Source: Paracoccaceae bacterium (GTDB lineage Bacteria; Pseudomonadota; Alphaproteobacteria; Rhodobacterales; Rhodobacteraceae). From it: DNA of 64,000 nucleotides. Under the pieces are notes generated by a model, which worked only from the letters and a program-made list of their open reading frames with translations, was not told the DNA's origin and searched no databases. Shown piece by piece: positions 55,751-64,000 of this stretch (position 1 is its first letter; the number at the start of each line of letters is the position of its first letter). The position numbers and the translations under genes are program-made. The stretch lies in the NCBI GenBank assembly GCA_002709405.1, contig PAQV01000006.1, positions 1-64,000 on the forward strand, given 5' to 3'.

Positions 55751-58099
55751 ATGAACGTCAAGGACATCTTCGAAACCATGGATTACGGCCCCGCCCCTGA
55801 AAGTGCCGCCGACGCCTTGGCCTGGATCGTCGACCAGGGCAGCCGGTTCGGTTGTTTCATCGACGGGGAATTTACCACCCCCGGCGCAGTTTTCGAGACC
55901 AGGAACCCCGCCACCGGAGAGGTCCTGGCCGAGATCACCCAGGCCTCTGATACAGATGTGGCCGCAGCCGTGGCCGCCGCGCGGGCGGCCCAGCCGGGGT
56001 GGGAAGGGCTTGGCGGTCCCGGGCGGGCGCGCGTGCTTTATGCCCTGGCCCGGCTGATGCAGAAACACGCCCGGCTGTTCGCCGTCCTGGAAACGCTCGA
56101 CAATGGCAAGCCGATCCGGGAGAGCCGGGACATCGACCTGCCCCTGGTGCAGCGGCATTTCTATTACCATGCCGGACAGGCCCAGCTGATGGGTGACGTC
56201 CTGCCTGGCCGCCGGGCCCTTGGCGTCTGCGGGCAGATCGTGCCCTGGAACTTCCCCCTGCTGATGCTGTCGTGGAAGGTCGCCCCGGCCCTGGCCATGG
56301 GCAATACGGTGGTGCTGAAACCGGCCGAGTGGACCTCGCTGACGGCCCTGCTCTTTGCCGACATCTGCCGCCAGGCCGGGGTGCCGAAGGGCGTGGTGAA
56401 CATCGTCACCGGCGATGGGGCGGTGGGCGAGATGATCGTGGGGGCCGAGGTCGACAAGATCGCCTTTACCGGGTCGACCGCCGTCGGCCGGCAGATCCGC
56501 GAGGCGACGGCCGGGACCGGCAAGGCCCTGACCCTCGAGCTGGGGGGCAAGTCGCCCTACATCATCTTCGACGATGCCGATATCGACAGTGCCATCGAAG
56601 GGCTGGTCGATGCGATCTGGTTCAACCAGGGACAGGTCTGTTGCGCGGGCTCGCGGCTGCTGATCCAGGAGGGCATCGCCGAGGACGTGCTTGGGCGGCT
56701 GAAACACCGGATGGGCACGTTGCGCATCGGCAACCCGCTGGACAAGGTCATCGACATCGGGGCCATGGTGGACCCCGTCCAGGTGGGCCGCGTGACCGAG
56801 ATGATCGAGGGCACGGCAGGCGAGGTGTTCCAGGGCGGGCCGGTGCCGGAGGGCGGGTGTTTCCTTCCGCCCACGCTGGTTACGGGGCTCGAACCGGCCG
56901 ATCCGCTGATGCAGGAGGAGATCTTCGGGCCAGTCCTGGTGTCCACCACCTTCCGCACCCCGGCCGAGGCCGTGGCCCTGGCCAACAACACGCGCTATGG
57001 GCTGGCTGCGTCGGTCTGGACCGAGAACGTGAACCTGGCCCTGGACGTGGCGCCAAAGCTGGCGGCGGGTGTGGTCTGGGTCAATGCGACGAACCTATTT
57101 GACGCCGCAGCCCCCTTCGGTGGTCTGCGGGAAAGCGGGTTCGGGCGCGAAGGCGGGCCCGAGGGGCTGATGGCCTACACCCGGCCCGTGGACCCCGCGC
57201 CCGAGAAGGCAGCGCCCGGTCTTGGGGTGGAGCCGGGTCTTGGAGCGGAACCGGGCGATCCGGTGGGGCCGATCGACCGGACGGCAAAGCTTTATGTCGG
57301 GGGCAAGCAGGCGCGGCCCGATGGCGGGTATTCGCGCCCGGTGCACGGGGCCGATGGCGGATTGATGGGGCACGTGGGCCTGGCCAACCGCAAGGATCTG
57401 CGCAACGCGGTCGAGGCGGCGCAGGCGGCCTCGGGCTGGGCCGGGGCCAGCGCGCATCTGCGGGCCCAGGTGTTGTATTTCGTGGCCGAGAACCTGTCGG
57501 CCCGGGCGGCGGAATTTGCCGGGCGGCTGGATGCGATGACCGGCGGGACCGGGGGCGCGGCCGAGGTCGATGCGGCGGTGGACCGGCTGTTCACCTTCGC
57601 GGCCTGGTCCGACAAGTACGACGGGGCCGCGCGGGCGGTGCCGATCCGGGGGACGGCCCTGGCAATGCGCCGTCCCGTGGGGCTGATCGGCGCGCTCTGC
57701 CCGGATGAGGCGCCCCTGCTGGGGCTGGTGTCGGTCATGGCTCCGGCCATTGCCATGGGCAACCGGGTGGTGCTGGTGGCATCGGAACGGGCGCCTCTGG
57801 CGGCCACCGATTTCTACCAGGTGCTGGACACGTCGGACGTGCCGGGAGGCGTGGTCAACATCCTGACGGGCCGCCATGAAGAGCTGGCCCCAGAGATGGC
57901 CCGGCACCTGAACATGGACGCGGTCTGGAGCTTTTCCAGCGCGGCGGTCTCTGGGGACATCGAACGTCTGTCCGCGGGTAATCTCAAGCGCACCTGGGTC
58001 AATCACGGGGCGGGCCGGGACTGGGGGCTCGCCGATGCCGGGACCTTCCTGGAAGCCGCCACCGAAACCCAGACGATCTGGGTGCCCTGGGGCGAATAG
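55751..58099 (+). CDS. Double-domain aldehyde dehydrogenase with degenerate second domain
   Basis: This is a 782-residue protein. Residues 1-480 are a complete ALDH: PWNFP (Asn167), catalytic Glu263 in TLELGGKSP and Cys297 in GQVCCAGSR. After a Gly/Pro-rich linker (EKAAPGLGVEPGLGAEPGDP), residues 510-782 repeat only the NAD-binding half (KLYVGGKQARPDGGYSRPV and RPVGLIGALCPDEAPLLGLV) with no catalytic Cys or Glu. The second copy is probably structural. It is 48 bases after deoC, in the same operon; acetaldehyde oxidation is the likely role. Confidence 0.92.
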   Translation: MNVKDIFETMDYGPAPESAADALAWIVDQGSRFGCFIDGEFTTPGAVFETRNPATGEVLAEITQASDTDVAAAVAAARAAQPGWEGLGGPGRARVLYALARLMQKHARLFAVLETLDNGKPIRESRDIDLPLVQRHFYYHAGQAQLMGDVLPGRRALGVCGQIVPWNFPLLMLSWKVAPALAMGNTVVLKPAEWTSLTALLFADICRQAGVPKGVVNIVTGDGAVGEMIVGAEVDKIAFTGSTAVGRQIREATAGTGKALTLELGGKSPYIIFDDADIDSAIEGLVDAIWFNQGQVCCAGSRLLIQEGIAEDVLGRLKHRMGTLRIGNPLDKVIDIGAMVDPVQVGRVTEMIEGTAGEVFQGGPVPEGGCFLPPTLVTGLEPADPLMQEEIFGPVLVSTTFRTPAEAVALANNTRYGLAASVWTENVNLALDVAPKLAAGVVWVNATNLFDAAAPFGGLRESGFGREGGPEGLMAYTRPVDPAPEKAAPGLGVEPGLGAEPGDPVGPIDRTAKLYVGGKQARPDGGYSRPVHGADGGLMGHVGLANRKDLRNAVEAAQAASGWAGASAHLRAQVLYFVAENLSARAAEFAGRLDAMTGGTGGAAEVDAAVDRLFTFAAWSDKYDGAARAVPIRGTALAMRRPVGLIGALCPDEAPLLGLVSVMAPAIAMGNRVVLVASERAPLAATDFYQVLDTSDVPGGVVNILTGRHEELAPEMARHLNMDAVWSFSSAAVSGDIERLSAGNLKRTWVNHGAGRDWGLADAGTFLEAATETQTIWVPWGE

Positions 58100-58137
58100 C
58101 GCCCGGCCCCTCACCAGACATGTCCCTTGCCGAAGGC

Positions 58138-58229
58138 ACCGCGCCCTTCGGGCGCGGTTGCGCCGCCGAAGGCGGCGCCCCGGGCCGAGGGCAGGCGGGC
58201 GCGCTTCGCGCGCCCGCCTGCCCTCGGCC
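58138..58229. terminator. Tandem GC-rich hairpins between convergent genes
   Basis: Three perfect hairpins follow one another: 58138-58158 (9-bp stem, TTC loop), 58160-58178 (8-bp stem, GAA loop) and 58183-58229 (22-bp stem, TTC loop). A further CCCCCT/AAGGGGG pair follows at about 58231-58247. They fill the space between the convergent ALDH and M16 genes. They lack long T runs, but their symmetry fits a bidirectional transcription end. Confidence 0.75.
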
Positions 58230-58255
58230 ACCCCCTCCTCAAGGGGGATGACAGC

Positions 58256-59578
58256 TCAGTTGGTATCCGGGTCCAGCCCGTCCGGCATGCCGACCACGAC
58301 GAAGTGCAGGTTCTCCGGCTGGAACAGGTCAGCGGCAACCCGGTTCACGTCTTCCAGCGTCACGGCATCGACCTTGTCGTTGCGGGTGGCGATGTAATCG
58401 ATGGGCAGGTCTTCCATCTGCATGCCCACCAGGATCCCCGCAATCCGGCCGTTCCCCTTGAACCGCAGGGGATAGGCCCCCGTCAGGTAGGTCTTGGCGG
58501 CCTCCAGTTCCTCGGCCGTGATGCCGTCAGCCGCAATCAGCGCCCATTCGTCGCCGATCACGTCGATCGCCTCGGCGATCCGGTCGTTGGCCGAGGCCAC
58601 GCGCCCCACCAGGATCGACGCCAGGTCCTTGGGCCCGAGGTACGCATAGACCCCGTAGGTCAGGCCGCGCTTGACCCGGACCTCCCGCATCAGGCGGCTT
58701 TCACCGGTGCCCCCAAGGATATGGGTCGCGATCATGGCCGCAAAGAAATCGGGATCGTCGCGGGCCATGCCCGGCTGGCCGAACAGGGCCACCGATTGCG
58801 GCGTCTCGAAGGGCACAACCGTGGTGCCCCCCTCGACCTGCAGCTCGGCCGGGGGCGGCATGTCGGCCCCGGTCTCCGGCAGGTCGGCCAGCAATTCGTC
58901 GACGATCGCGCCCAGCTCTTCGGGCGTGATGTCGCCAACGGCCCCCACATAGACCCGGTCGCGGGCAAAGACCGCCGCGTGCGCGGCCACGATGTCATCG
59001 CGGGTCAGCGCCTCGACACTGGCCAGGGTCCCCTTGCCGGGCGTCCCGTAGGGATGTTCCCCGAAGATCTGCGCGGCAAAGGTCTTGCCCGCGATATCGT
59101 CGGGATCCTTCTCGTCCGAGGCCAGCCCCGACAGCACCTGACCCCGCACGCGGTCCACGGCATCCTGATCGAAGCGCGGCTCGACCAGCGAGCTGCGCAG
59201 CAGCGCCACGGCCTCATCCCGGTTTTCGGTCAGGAACTTGGCCGATATCGACACGTCGTCATCACTGGAATCGTATCCGAACGAGGCCGCCAGTTCCTCG
59301 CGCGCAGTGGCAAAACCCCGGGCGTCCAGATCGCCCGCCCCTTCTTCCAGCAGCCCGGTCATCAGGTAGATCGCCCCGCGCTTGCCCGGCGCATCCAGCG
59401 AGGTGCCCCCGCGGAACCGGATTTCCAGCGCCGTGAACGGGATCGTGTGATCCTCGACCAGCCAGGCCGTAATGCCCGATGGGCTTGTCACCTCCTGGAT
59501 GTCGACCTCGGCCCGGGCGGGAACCGCCGTCACCAGGCCCAGGACAAACGCGACAGCGGGTGCGAAACGCATCATCAT
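58256..59578 (-). CDS. M16 family peptidase-like protein, non-catalytic partner
   Basis: This is a 440-residue protein. A Sec signal peptide covers residues 1-23 (ending PARA). The M16 fold is evident from FRGGTSLDAPGKRGAIYLMT and HILGGTGESRLMREVRVKRG plus LTYGVYAY. The HxxEH zinc motif is missing: the equivalent position reads LMTGLLEEG. It is therefore a non-catalytic subunit that carries the R/Y pair, working with the adjacent catalytic M16 protein in the periplasm. Its ATG overlaps the stop of the upstream gene (ATGA). Confidence 0.92.
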   Translation of the reverse strand: MMMRFAPAVAFVLGLVTAVPARAEVDIQEVTSPSGITAWLVEDHTIPFTALEIRFRGGTSLDAPGKRGAIYLMTGLLEEGAGDLDARGFATAREELAASFGYDSSDDDVSISAKFLTENRDEAVALLRSSLVEPRFDQDAVDRVRGQVLSGLASDEKDPDDIAGKTFAAQIFGEHPYGTPGKGTLASVEALTRDDIVAAHAAVFARDRVYVGAVGDITPEELGAIVDELLADLPETGADMPPPAELQVEGGTTVVPFETPQSVALFGQPGMARDDPDFFAAMIATHILGGTGESRLMREVRVKRGLTYGVYAYLGPKDLASILVGRVASANDRIAEAIDVIGDEWALIAADGITAEELEAAKTYLTGAYPLRFKGNGRIAGILVGMQMEDLPIDYIATRNDKVDAVTLEDVNRVAADLFQPENLHFVVVGMPDGLDPDTN

Positions 59579-60948
59579 TGGGTGACCTCCTCTGCTTCGT
59601 CGCCTGCTTCGTCACCACCGGGCCGGACCAACCAGCCGGTCACCGATTGGTCCGCACTGAACACCAGCTCGGCGGCAGCCATGACCTCTTCGGGCGTGAT
59701 CTCTTGCAACAGCGCGGGCCAGGCCTGGATGTCCTCGACCGTCAGCCCCGAGGTCAGTGCCCGCCCGTAGCGGTTGCCGATGCTGTCGACGGAATCGCGT
59801 TCATAGATCTGGGCCGCGCGCAGCTGCGACTTGATCCGGTCCAAGTGGTCGGGATCGACGCCTTCGGCCATGAAATCGGCCATCGCCGCATCCAGCGAGG
59901 CCTCGGCCTCTTCCAGCGACACCCCGGGCACCGGCATGACGATCACGTTGAAGGTCGTCGGGTCCAGCGAGGTGCCGGAATAATAGGTGCCCGCGTAGAC
60001 CACCTTCTTTTCCTCGAATTGCAGGCGCTCGTTCAGGTAGGACGTCTGTCCCCCGCCCAGCACCTCGGACAGCAGTTCCAGGGCCGCCGCGGTACGCTGG
60101 TCGCCGGGGTTGCGCTCGGGCGCCAGGTAGGACCGGCGCAGGGTCGGCCGGGCTACGCGCGGGTCTTCGTAGACCATCCGCCGGGCCGCCCGTTGCGGAG
60201 GCTCTTGCGGGCGGGCGCGCTCGGTCAGGTTCGGGTTGGCCGGGATCTTGCCATAGGTCTCTTCGGCCAGGGCGCGGACCTCGTCGGGATCCACGTCGCC
60301 GCTGACCACAAGGATGGCGTTGTTGGGCGAATAATACAGCTCGTAGAAGGCCATCACGGCCTCCATGTCCAGCTGTTCCATCTCGTGCTTCCAGCCGATC
60401 ACCGGGATGCCGTAGTGGTGGTTGAGGTACTGCGCCGCCGACAGGTCCTCGGAGAACAGGGCGCCCGGGTTGTTCTCGATGCGCATGTTGCGCTCTTCCA
60501 GGATCACGTTGCGCTCGTTCAGGATGTCGGTGTCGGTCAGCCGGATGTTCTTCATCCGGTCGGCTTCCATTTCCATCATCAGGCCCAGCCGGTCGGCCGC
60601 CACCTGCTGATAATAGGCCGTGTAATCATAGCTGGTGAAGGCGTTGTCGGTGCCCCCGTTGGCCGCCACCGTGGCCGACAGCTCTCCGGCCTCCAGGGTG
60701 TCGGTCGCCTTGAAAAGAAGGTGTTCGAGGAAATGCGCAACCCCCGAGACCCCCGCCGTTTCGTCGGCCGAGCCGGCCCGGTACCAGACCATGTGCTGCA
60801 CCACCGGAGCGCGGTGATCCTCGACGACGACGGCCTCCATGCCGTTTTCAAGCGTGAAGGTCGTGACCTGGTCGGATATGTCCTGCGCCGTCAGGGCGGC
60901 TGGCAGCGCTACCAGGCCAATCGTTATGAAGGAAAGAAAACGGGTCAT
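59575..60948 (-). CDS. M16 family zinc metallopeptidase, catalytic subunit
   Basis: This 457-residue protein has a signal peptide (about 1-21, ALTA). The inverted zinc motif HFLEH is at residues 72-76, with the distal Glu in GTDNAFTSYDY-type context further on. The C-terminal inactive M16 half includes LGGGQTSYLNERLQFEEKKV. It is a pitrilysin/processing-peptidase relative and is expected to cleave peptides in the periplasm. It overlaps the second M16 gene and probably forms a heterodimer with its product. Confidence 0.94.
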   Translation of the reverse strand: MTRFLSFITIGLVALPAALTAQDISDQVTTFTLENGMEAVVVEDHRAPVVQHMVWYRAGSADETAGVSGVAHFLEHLLFKATDTLEAGELSATVAANGGTDNAFTSYDYTAYYQQVAADRLGLMMEMEADRMKNIRLTDTDILNERNVILEERNMRIENNPGALFSEDLSAAQYLNHHYGIPVIGWKHEMEQLDMEAVMAFYELYYSPNNAILVVSGDVDPDEVRALAEETYGKIPANPNLTERARPQEPPQRAARRMVYEDPRVARPTLRRSYLAPERNPGDQRTAAALELLSEVLGGGQTSYLNERLQFEEKKVVYAGTYYSGTSLDPTTFNVIVMPVPGVSLEEAEASLDAAMADFMAEGVDPDHLDRIKSQLRAAQIYERDSVDSIGNRYGRALTSGLTVEDIQAWPALLQEITPEEVMAAAELVFSADQSVTGWLVRPGGDEAGDEAEEVTQ

Positions 60949-61096
60949 GCAGGCTCCTGTGCTGGCGGAACATGCGCCAAGGTACGCCTTTGCAGGGCCG
61001 CTTCAAGCACTCTGTCGCGAATGTGACACATTGGATGTGTCGGGGCGCTTGACCGGCCCCTGCCCGCATCCGGCCAGGGACCGCGCGCGGCTGGCC

Positions 61097-61705
61097 TTAT
61101 TCGCCCGATCTCGGGGGCGAGGACGGGGTCGGGAAGCCTGCCTTGCGGAACCGCTCGGCCTCGGCATAGGGGTCCAGGGCGTAGCGTTCGTAGATGTCCT
61201 TGTAGGTGTCCGTCGGCACGATGCGGAACCCGGTGAACCGGCCGCGGCCCTTGCGGAAATCGGCATCCGACTGGGCCAGCACCGACCGGATGTCGGCGGT
61301 CACGCCGTAGCGGCTGGAATAGGTCACGATGGCCCCATCGCGCGAGGGCACGCCATCGGCGGCGGCCAGGGCTGCCGGGCTGCCACCCAGGGCGGCCACG
61401 GCGTCGGCATTGGGATTCTGGTCGGTCCGGTTGGTCCCGCCCGGCGTGGGCACCGGCAGGAAGGTATAGCTGTCGGGTTCGGACAGGGGCTTGGCCGGCA
61501 GGATCTTGAATTCGTCCGGCCCGTTGCGCGGCGTGTTCAGCAGCCGCAGGTCGCCTTCGCCCGAACAGGCGGCCAGCGTCACACCCAGGCCAAGCGCCAG
61601 GATGGCCCGGCCAGTCCGACCAAGACATATCCCGGCGGGTCCGGCAACGTGATCGGTCCCGGCACCTGTGGCGCCAACCCTGCGAAGACTGCGCTGCGAA
61701 TTCAT
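61097..61705 (-). CDS. DUF3035 family lipoprotein
   Basis: This is a 202-residue protein. A lipobox LAAC (Cys47) follows a hydrophobic stretch AILALGLGVT, giving an outer-membrane or periplasmic lipoprotein. The N-terminal 33 residues before it are unusually long, so the true start may be downstream. The DUF3035 signature GDLRLLNTPRNGPDEFKILP and AKPLSEPDSYTFLPVPTPGG follows. Function is unknown; the gene sits after lspA, whose product processes lipoproteins. Confidence 0.85.
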   Translation of the reverse strand: MNSQRSLRRVGATGAGTDHVAGPAGICLGRTGRAILALGLGVTLAACSGEGDLRLLNTPRNGPDEFKILPAKPLSEPDSYTFLPVPTPGGTNRTDQNPNADAVAALGGSPAALAAADGVPSRDGAIVTYSSRYGVTADIRSVLAQSDADFRKGRGRFTGFRIVPTDTYKDIYERYALDPYAEAERFRKAGFPTPSSPPRSGE

Positions 61706-61752
61706 CCAGTACTCCCGTGCTTTGGCCTGTCTAGCCGATCGGAAAGACGACG

Positions 61753-62289
61753 TCACGCGCCCTTTTTGCCCGCTTTCTTCCCCTGCTTCTTCCCGCCGGA
61801 ACGGGGCTCGAACAGGGCCAGGCCGATGGCCCCGGCAAAGATGAAAACGTCGGCAATGTTGAAGACATAAGGGTTCACGAAGCCGCAACACGACATGTTG
61901 AGAAAGTCCAGGACATAGCCATAAAGCAGCCGGTCCAGCCCGTTGCCCATGGCCCCGCCCACCAGAAACCCGGCCGAGATCTGCATCCAGAAGGCGCCCG
62001 CATGGCGCTTCATCACCCAGATCCACACCGCCGCCGAGATCACCACCGACAGCCCGATCAGGATCCACGGCATCCATTCGGAATAGCCGTCGAACAGGCC
62101 AAAGTTGATGCCCCGGTTCTCGCCGTAGCGGAAGGTGACCAGGGGCGGCCAGACCGGGATTTCCCCGGCGATGTCCACCCGCATCCGGTGCACCACGATC
62201 CACTTGGTCAGCTGGTCGCACAGGAAGGCCGCGATCGCCGCCAGCAGGATGGGCCGCCGCCAGGCAGGCCCCAAGGTCGGTCGAGCCAT
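61753..62289 (-). CDS. lspA: Lipoprotein signal peptidase (signal peptidase II)
   Basis: This 178-residue inner-membrane aspartic protease has four hydrophobic segments. The catalytic Asp119 is in GNGLDRL and Asp147 in [10 protein letters not shown]. Conserved CDQLTKW and [10 protein letters not shown] motifs are present. It removes the signal peptide from prolipoproteins such as the DUF3035 lipoprotein encoded next. It starts 13 bases after the purH stop in the same operon. The C-terminal tail is Lys/Gly rich. Confidence 0.95.
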   Translation of the reverse strand: MARPTLGPAWRRPILLAAIAAFLCDQLTKWIVVHRMRVDIAGEIPVWPPLVTFRYGENRGINFGLFDGYSEWMPWILIGLSVVISAAVWIWVMKRHAGAFWMQISAGFLVGGAMGNGLDRLLYGYVLDFLNMSCCGFVNPYVFNIADVFIFAGAIGLALFEPRSGGKKQGKKAGKKGA

Positions 62290-62302
62290 CCCCCTGCCCC
62301 GA

Positions 62303-63889
62303 TCAGTGGCGGAAATGCCGGATGCCGGTGAAGACCATGGCCAGGCCGGCTTCGTCGGCGGCGGCAATGACCTTGTCGTCGCGCATCGACCCGCCCGGCT
62401 GGATGACCGCCGTCGCCCCGGCCTCGGCCGCCGTCAGCAGGCCGTCGGGGAACGGGAAGAACGCATCCGACGCCACGACCGACCCTTCGGTCAGCGGTTT
62501 GTCGAGCCCCAGCGCTTCGGCCATGTCCTGGCTTTTGCGCGCGGCGATGCGGGCGCTGTCGACCCGGCTCATCTGGCCGGCGCCGATGCCCACGGTCGCG
62601 CCGTTCTGGACATAGACGATGGCATTGGATTTCACGTGCTTGCCGACCTTCCAGGCAAACAGCATGTCGGCGATTTCCTGCTCGGTCGGCTGGCGCTTGG
62701 TCACCACCTTCAGGTTCTCGGCCTCGATATGGCCGCTGTCGCGATCCTGCAGCAGGAAGCCGCCCGACACCTGCTTGATCATCCGCGCGGCGACCTTCGG
62801 ATCGGCCAGCCCGCCGGTGGTCAGCAGCCGCAGGTTGGGCTTGGCCGCGAAGACCGCGCGCGCCGCCTCGTCCGCGTCGGGCGCGATGACGACCTCGGTG
62901 AAGATGCCCGAGATCTCTGTCGCCGTGGCCCCGTCCAGCGGCTTGTTCAGCGCGATGATCCCCCCGAAGGCCGAGGTCCGGTCGCAATCGAAGGCCCGCA
63001 CATAGGCGTCCTTCAGGGTCTCGCCGGTGGCCACGCCGCAGGGGTTGGCGTGCTTGATGATGGCGCAGGCCGGGGCGTCTCCGCCGAATTCCGACACCAG
63101 TTCAAAGGCCGCGTCGGTGTCGTTGATGTTGTTGTAGGACAGTTCCTTGCCCTGGTGCTGGACGGCCGTGGCCACGCCGGGCCGGGTCGAGCCATCCCGG
63201 TAGAAGGCCGCCGTCTGGTGCGGGTTCTCGCCGTAGCGCAGGGTCTGGGCCAGGGTCCCGGCCACCACCCGGCGGCGCGGCGCGGGCTGGTCGAGCGCCT
63301 CGGCCATCCAGGTCGACACGGCCGCGTCATAGGCCCCGGTGCGGGCATAGGCCGTCTGGGCCAGGCGCTGGCGGAAGGCATAGCTGGTCTGGCCCTCCAT
63401 CGCGTCCATCTCGGCCAGCAGGGCGGCGTAGTCCTCGGTATCGACGACCACGTTGACGAAGGCGTGGTTCTTGGCCGCCGCGCGGATCATCGCCGGGCCA
63501 CCGATGTCGATGTTCTCGATGCAGGTCTCGTAATCGGCGGCTGCCGCGACGGTCGCCTCGAACGGGTAGAGGTTGACCACCAGCAGGTCGATCGGCGCGA
63601 TGGCATGTTCTTCCATGGCCGCCACGTGTTCATCGTTGTCGCGCAGGGCCAGCAGGCCGCCATGCACGGCCGGATGCAGGGTCTTGACCCGCCCGTCCAT
63701 CATTTCCGGGAAACCGGTGACCTCGGAGACGTCCTTCACGGTCAGCCCGACCTCGCGCAGGGTTTTCGCCGTGCCCCCGGTCGACAGCAGTTCCACCCCC
63801 TTGGCAGCCAGGGCCTGGCCCAGGTCGACCAGTCCGGTCTTGTCGGATACGGAAAGCAGCGCGCGGCGCACGGGGGCGAGATCGTTCAT
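62303..63889 (-). CDS. purH: Bifunctional AICAR transformylase/IMP cyclohydrolase
   Basis: This 528-residue enzyme catalyses the last two steps of IMP synthesis. The N-terminal IMP cyclohydrolase (1-200) has [44 protein letters not shown] and [16 protein letters not shown]. The C-terminal AICAR transformylase (205-528) has [13 protein letters not shown] and [11 protein letters not shown]. Start ATG 63889 follows AAGGGAG. It is preceded by an unidentified gene and followed by lspA. Confidence 0.97.
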   Translation of the reverse strand: MNDLAPVRRALLSVSDKTGLVDLGQALAAKGVELLSTGGTAKTLREVGLTVKDVSEVTGFPEMMDGRVKTLHPAVHGGLLALRDNDEHVAAMEEHAIAPIDLLVVNLYPFEATVAAAADYETCIENIDIGGPAMIRAAAKNHAFVNVVVDTEDYAALLAEMDAMEGQTSYAFRQRLAQTAYARTGAYDAAVSTWMAEALDQPAPRRRVVAGTLAQTLRYGENPHQTAAFYRDGSTRPGVATAVQHQGKELSYNNINDTDAAFELVSEFGGDAPACAIIKHANPCGVATGETLKDAYVRAFDCDRTSAFGGIIALNKPLDGATATEISGIFTEVVIAPDADEAARAVFAAKPNLRLLTTGGLADPKVAARMIKQVSGGFLLQDRDSGHIEAENLKVVTKRQPTEQEIADMLFAWKVGKHVKSNAIVYVQNGATVGIGAGQMSRVDSARIAARKSQDMAEALGLDKPLTEGSVVASDAFFPFPDGLLTAAEAGATAVIQPGGSMRDDKVIAAADEAGLAMVFTGIRHFRH

Positions 63890-63908
63890 TGTGAACTCCC
63901 TTCGGGGA

Positions 63909-64000
63909 TCAGTCGGCAGCGAACAGGTCGTCCATGGCCAGATCCCGCACCGCGATGGCGGTGTCCTGGGCCTTGGCAAGCGACCAGCGGATTCGCGTGG
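63909..64000 (-). CDS. C-terminal end of an unidentified protein (runs off the window)
   Basis: A minus-strand frame enters from the window edge and ends with TGA at 63909-63911, 19 bases upstream of the purH start. Its last residues read [20 protein letters not shown] then LFAAD. The fragment is too short to identify. In related genomes a heparinase II/III family gene often precedes purH, and this tail would be compatible, but that is inference from gene order only. Confidence 0.55.
   Translation of the reverse strand, partial: TRIRWSLAKAQDTAIAVRDLAMDDLFAAD

Overview
The window is chromosomal DNA from a high-GC alphaproteobacterium, almost certainly an order Rhodobacterales (Roseobacter/Rhodobacter-type) species. 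The grounds are the overall codon usage, the rpoE-chrR anti-sigma pair, the purH-lspA-DUF3035-M16-M16 order, a branched-chain-type ABC transporter flanked by two acyl-CoA ligases, and a short intergenic repeat that recurs six or seven times. All calls are from reading the sequence; no database search was run.

Layout. 1-7100: a truncated membrane-anchored glutamate-synthase-like protein, a fasciclin-domain exported protein, a sorbosone-type sugar dehydrogenase, a class C beta-lactamase-like esterase, an AraC regulator and an orphan ParB-like protein. 7100-10300: a visibly AT-richer island with a HipA-like kinase gene and a translationally coupled partner gene that is split by a 1050-bp IS5-family (IS903-type) element. 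Removing the element and one copy of its 9-bp target duplication restores a 307-codon reading frame exactly. 10336-20100: core genes clpB, pyrF, a Nudix hydrolase, dinB, an N-formylglutamate amidohydrolase-like protein, tRNA-Val(GAC) and rpmJ, then a nucleotide cyclase-FHA fusion, an XRE-cupin regulator and a CobW-family GTPase. 20300-21982: an Fe(III)-type ABC permease.

22150-34400: a minus-strand cluster of AMP-forming ligase, small exported protein, LivG, LivH, small membrane protein, LivM, LivK, LivF and phenylacetate-CoA-ligase-like enzyme. A hybrid histidine kinase and response regulator are transcribed divergently from it. The arrangement suggests uptake and CoA activation of an organic acid under two-component control. 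34428-41058: a LysR regulator, a DUF1330 protein, an M20 amidohydrolase, a histidine phosphatase, a GST and two overlapping saccharopine-dehydrogenase-type genes (lysine metabolism), then a DUF3775 protein.

41196-46121: the RpoE-ChrR singlet-oxygen stress module with a divergent operon (FAD oxidoreductase, DUF1365, DUF3833, SDR). 46254-50796: a membrane adenylate/guanylate cyclase, rmuC and mutL. 50912-58099: a fused 5-oxoprolinase/hydantoinase, deoC and a double-domain aldehyde dehydrogenase. 58256-64000: two M16 peptidase-family genes, a DUF3035 lipoprotein, lspA, purH and the end of one further gene.

The best candidate for something unusual is the HipA-like kinase plus partner cassette and its clean IS disruption. 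Next are the family of repeated intergenic elements and the tandem AT-rich palindromes upstream of the M20 hydrolase.
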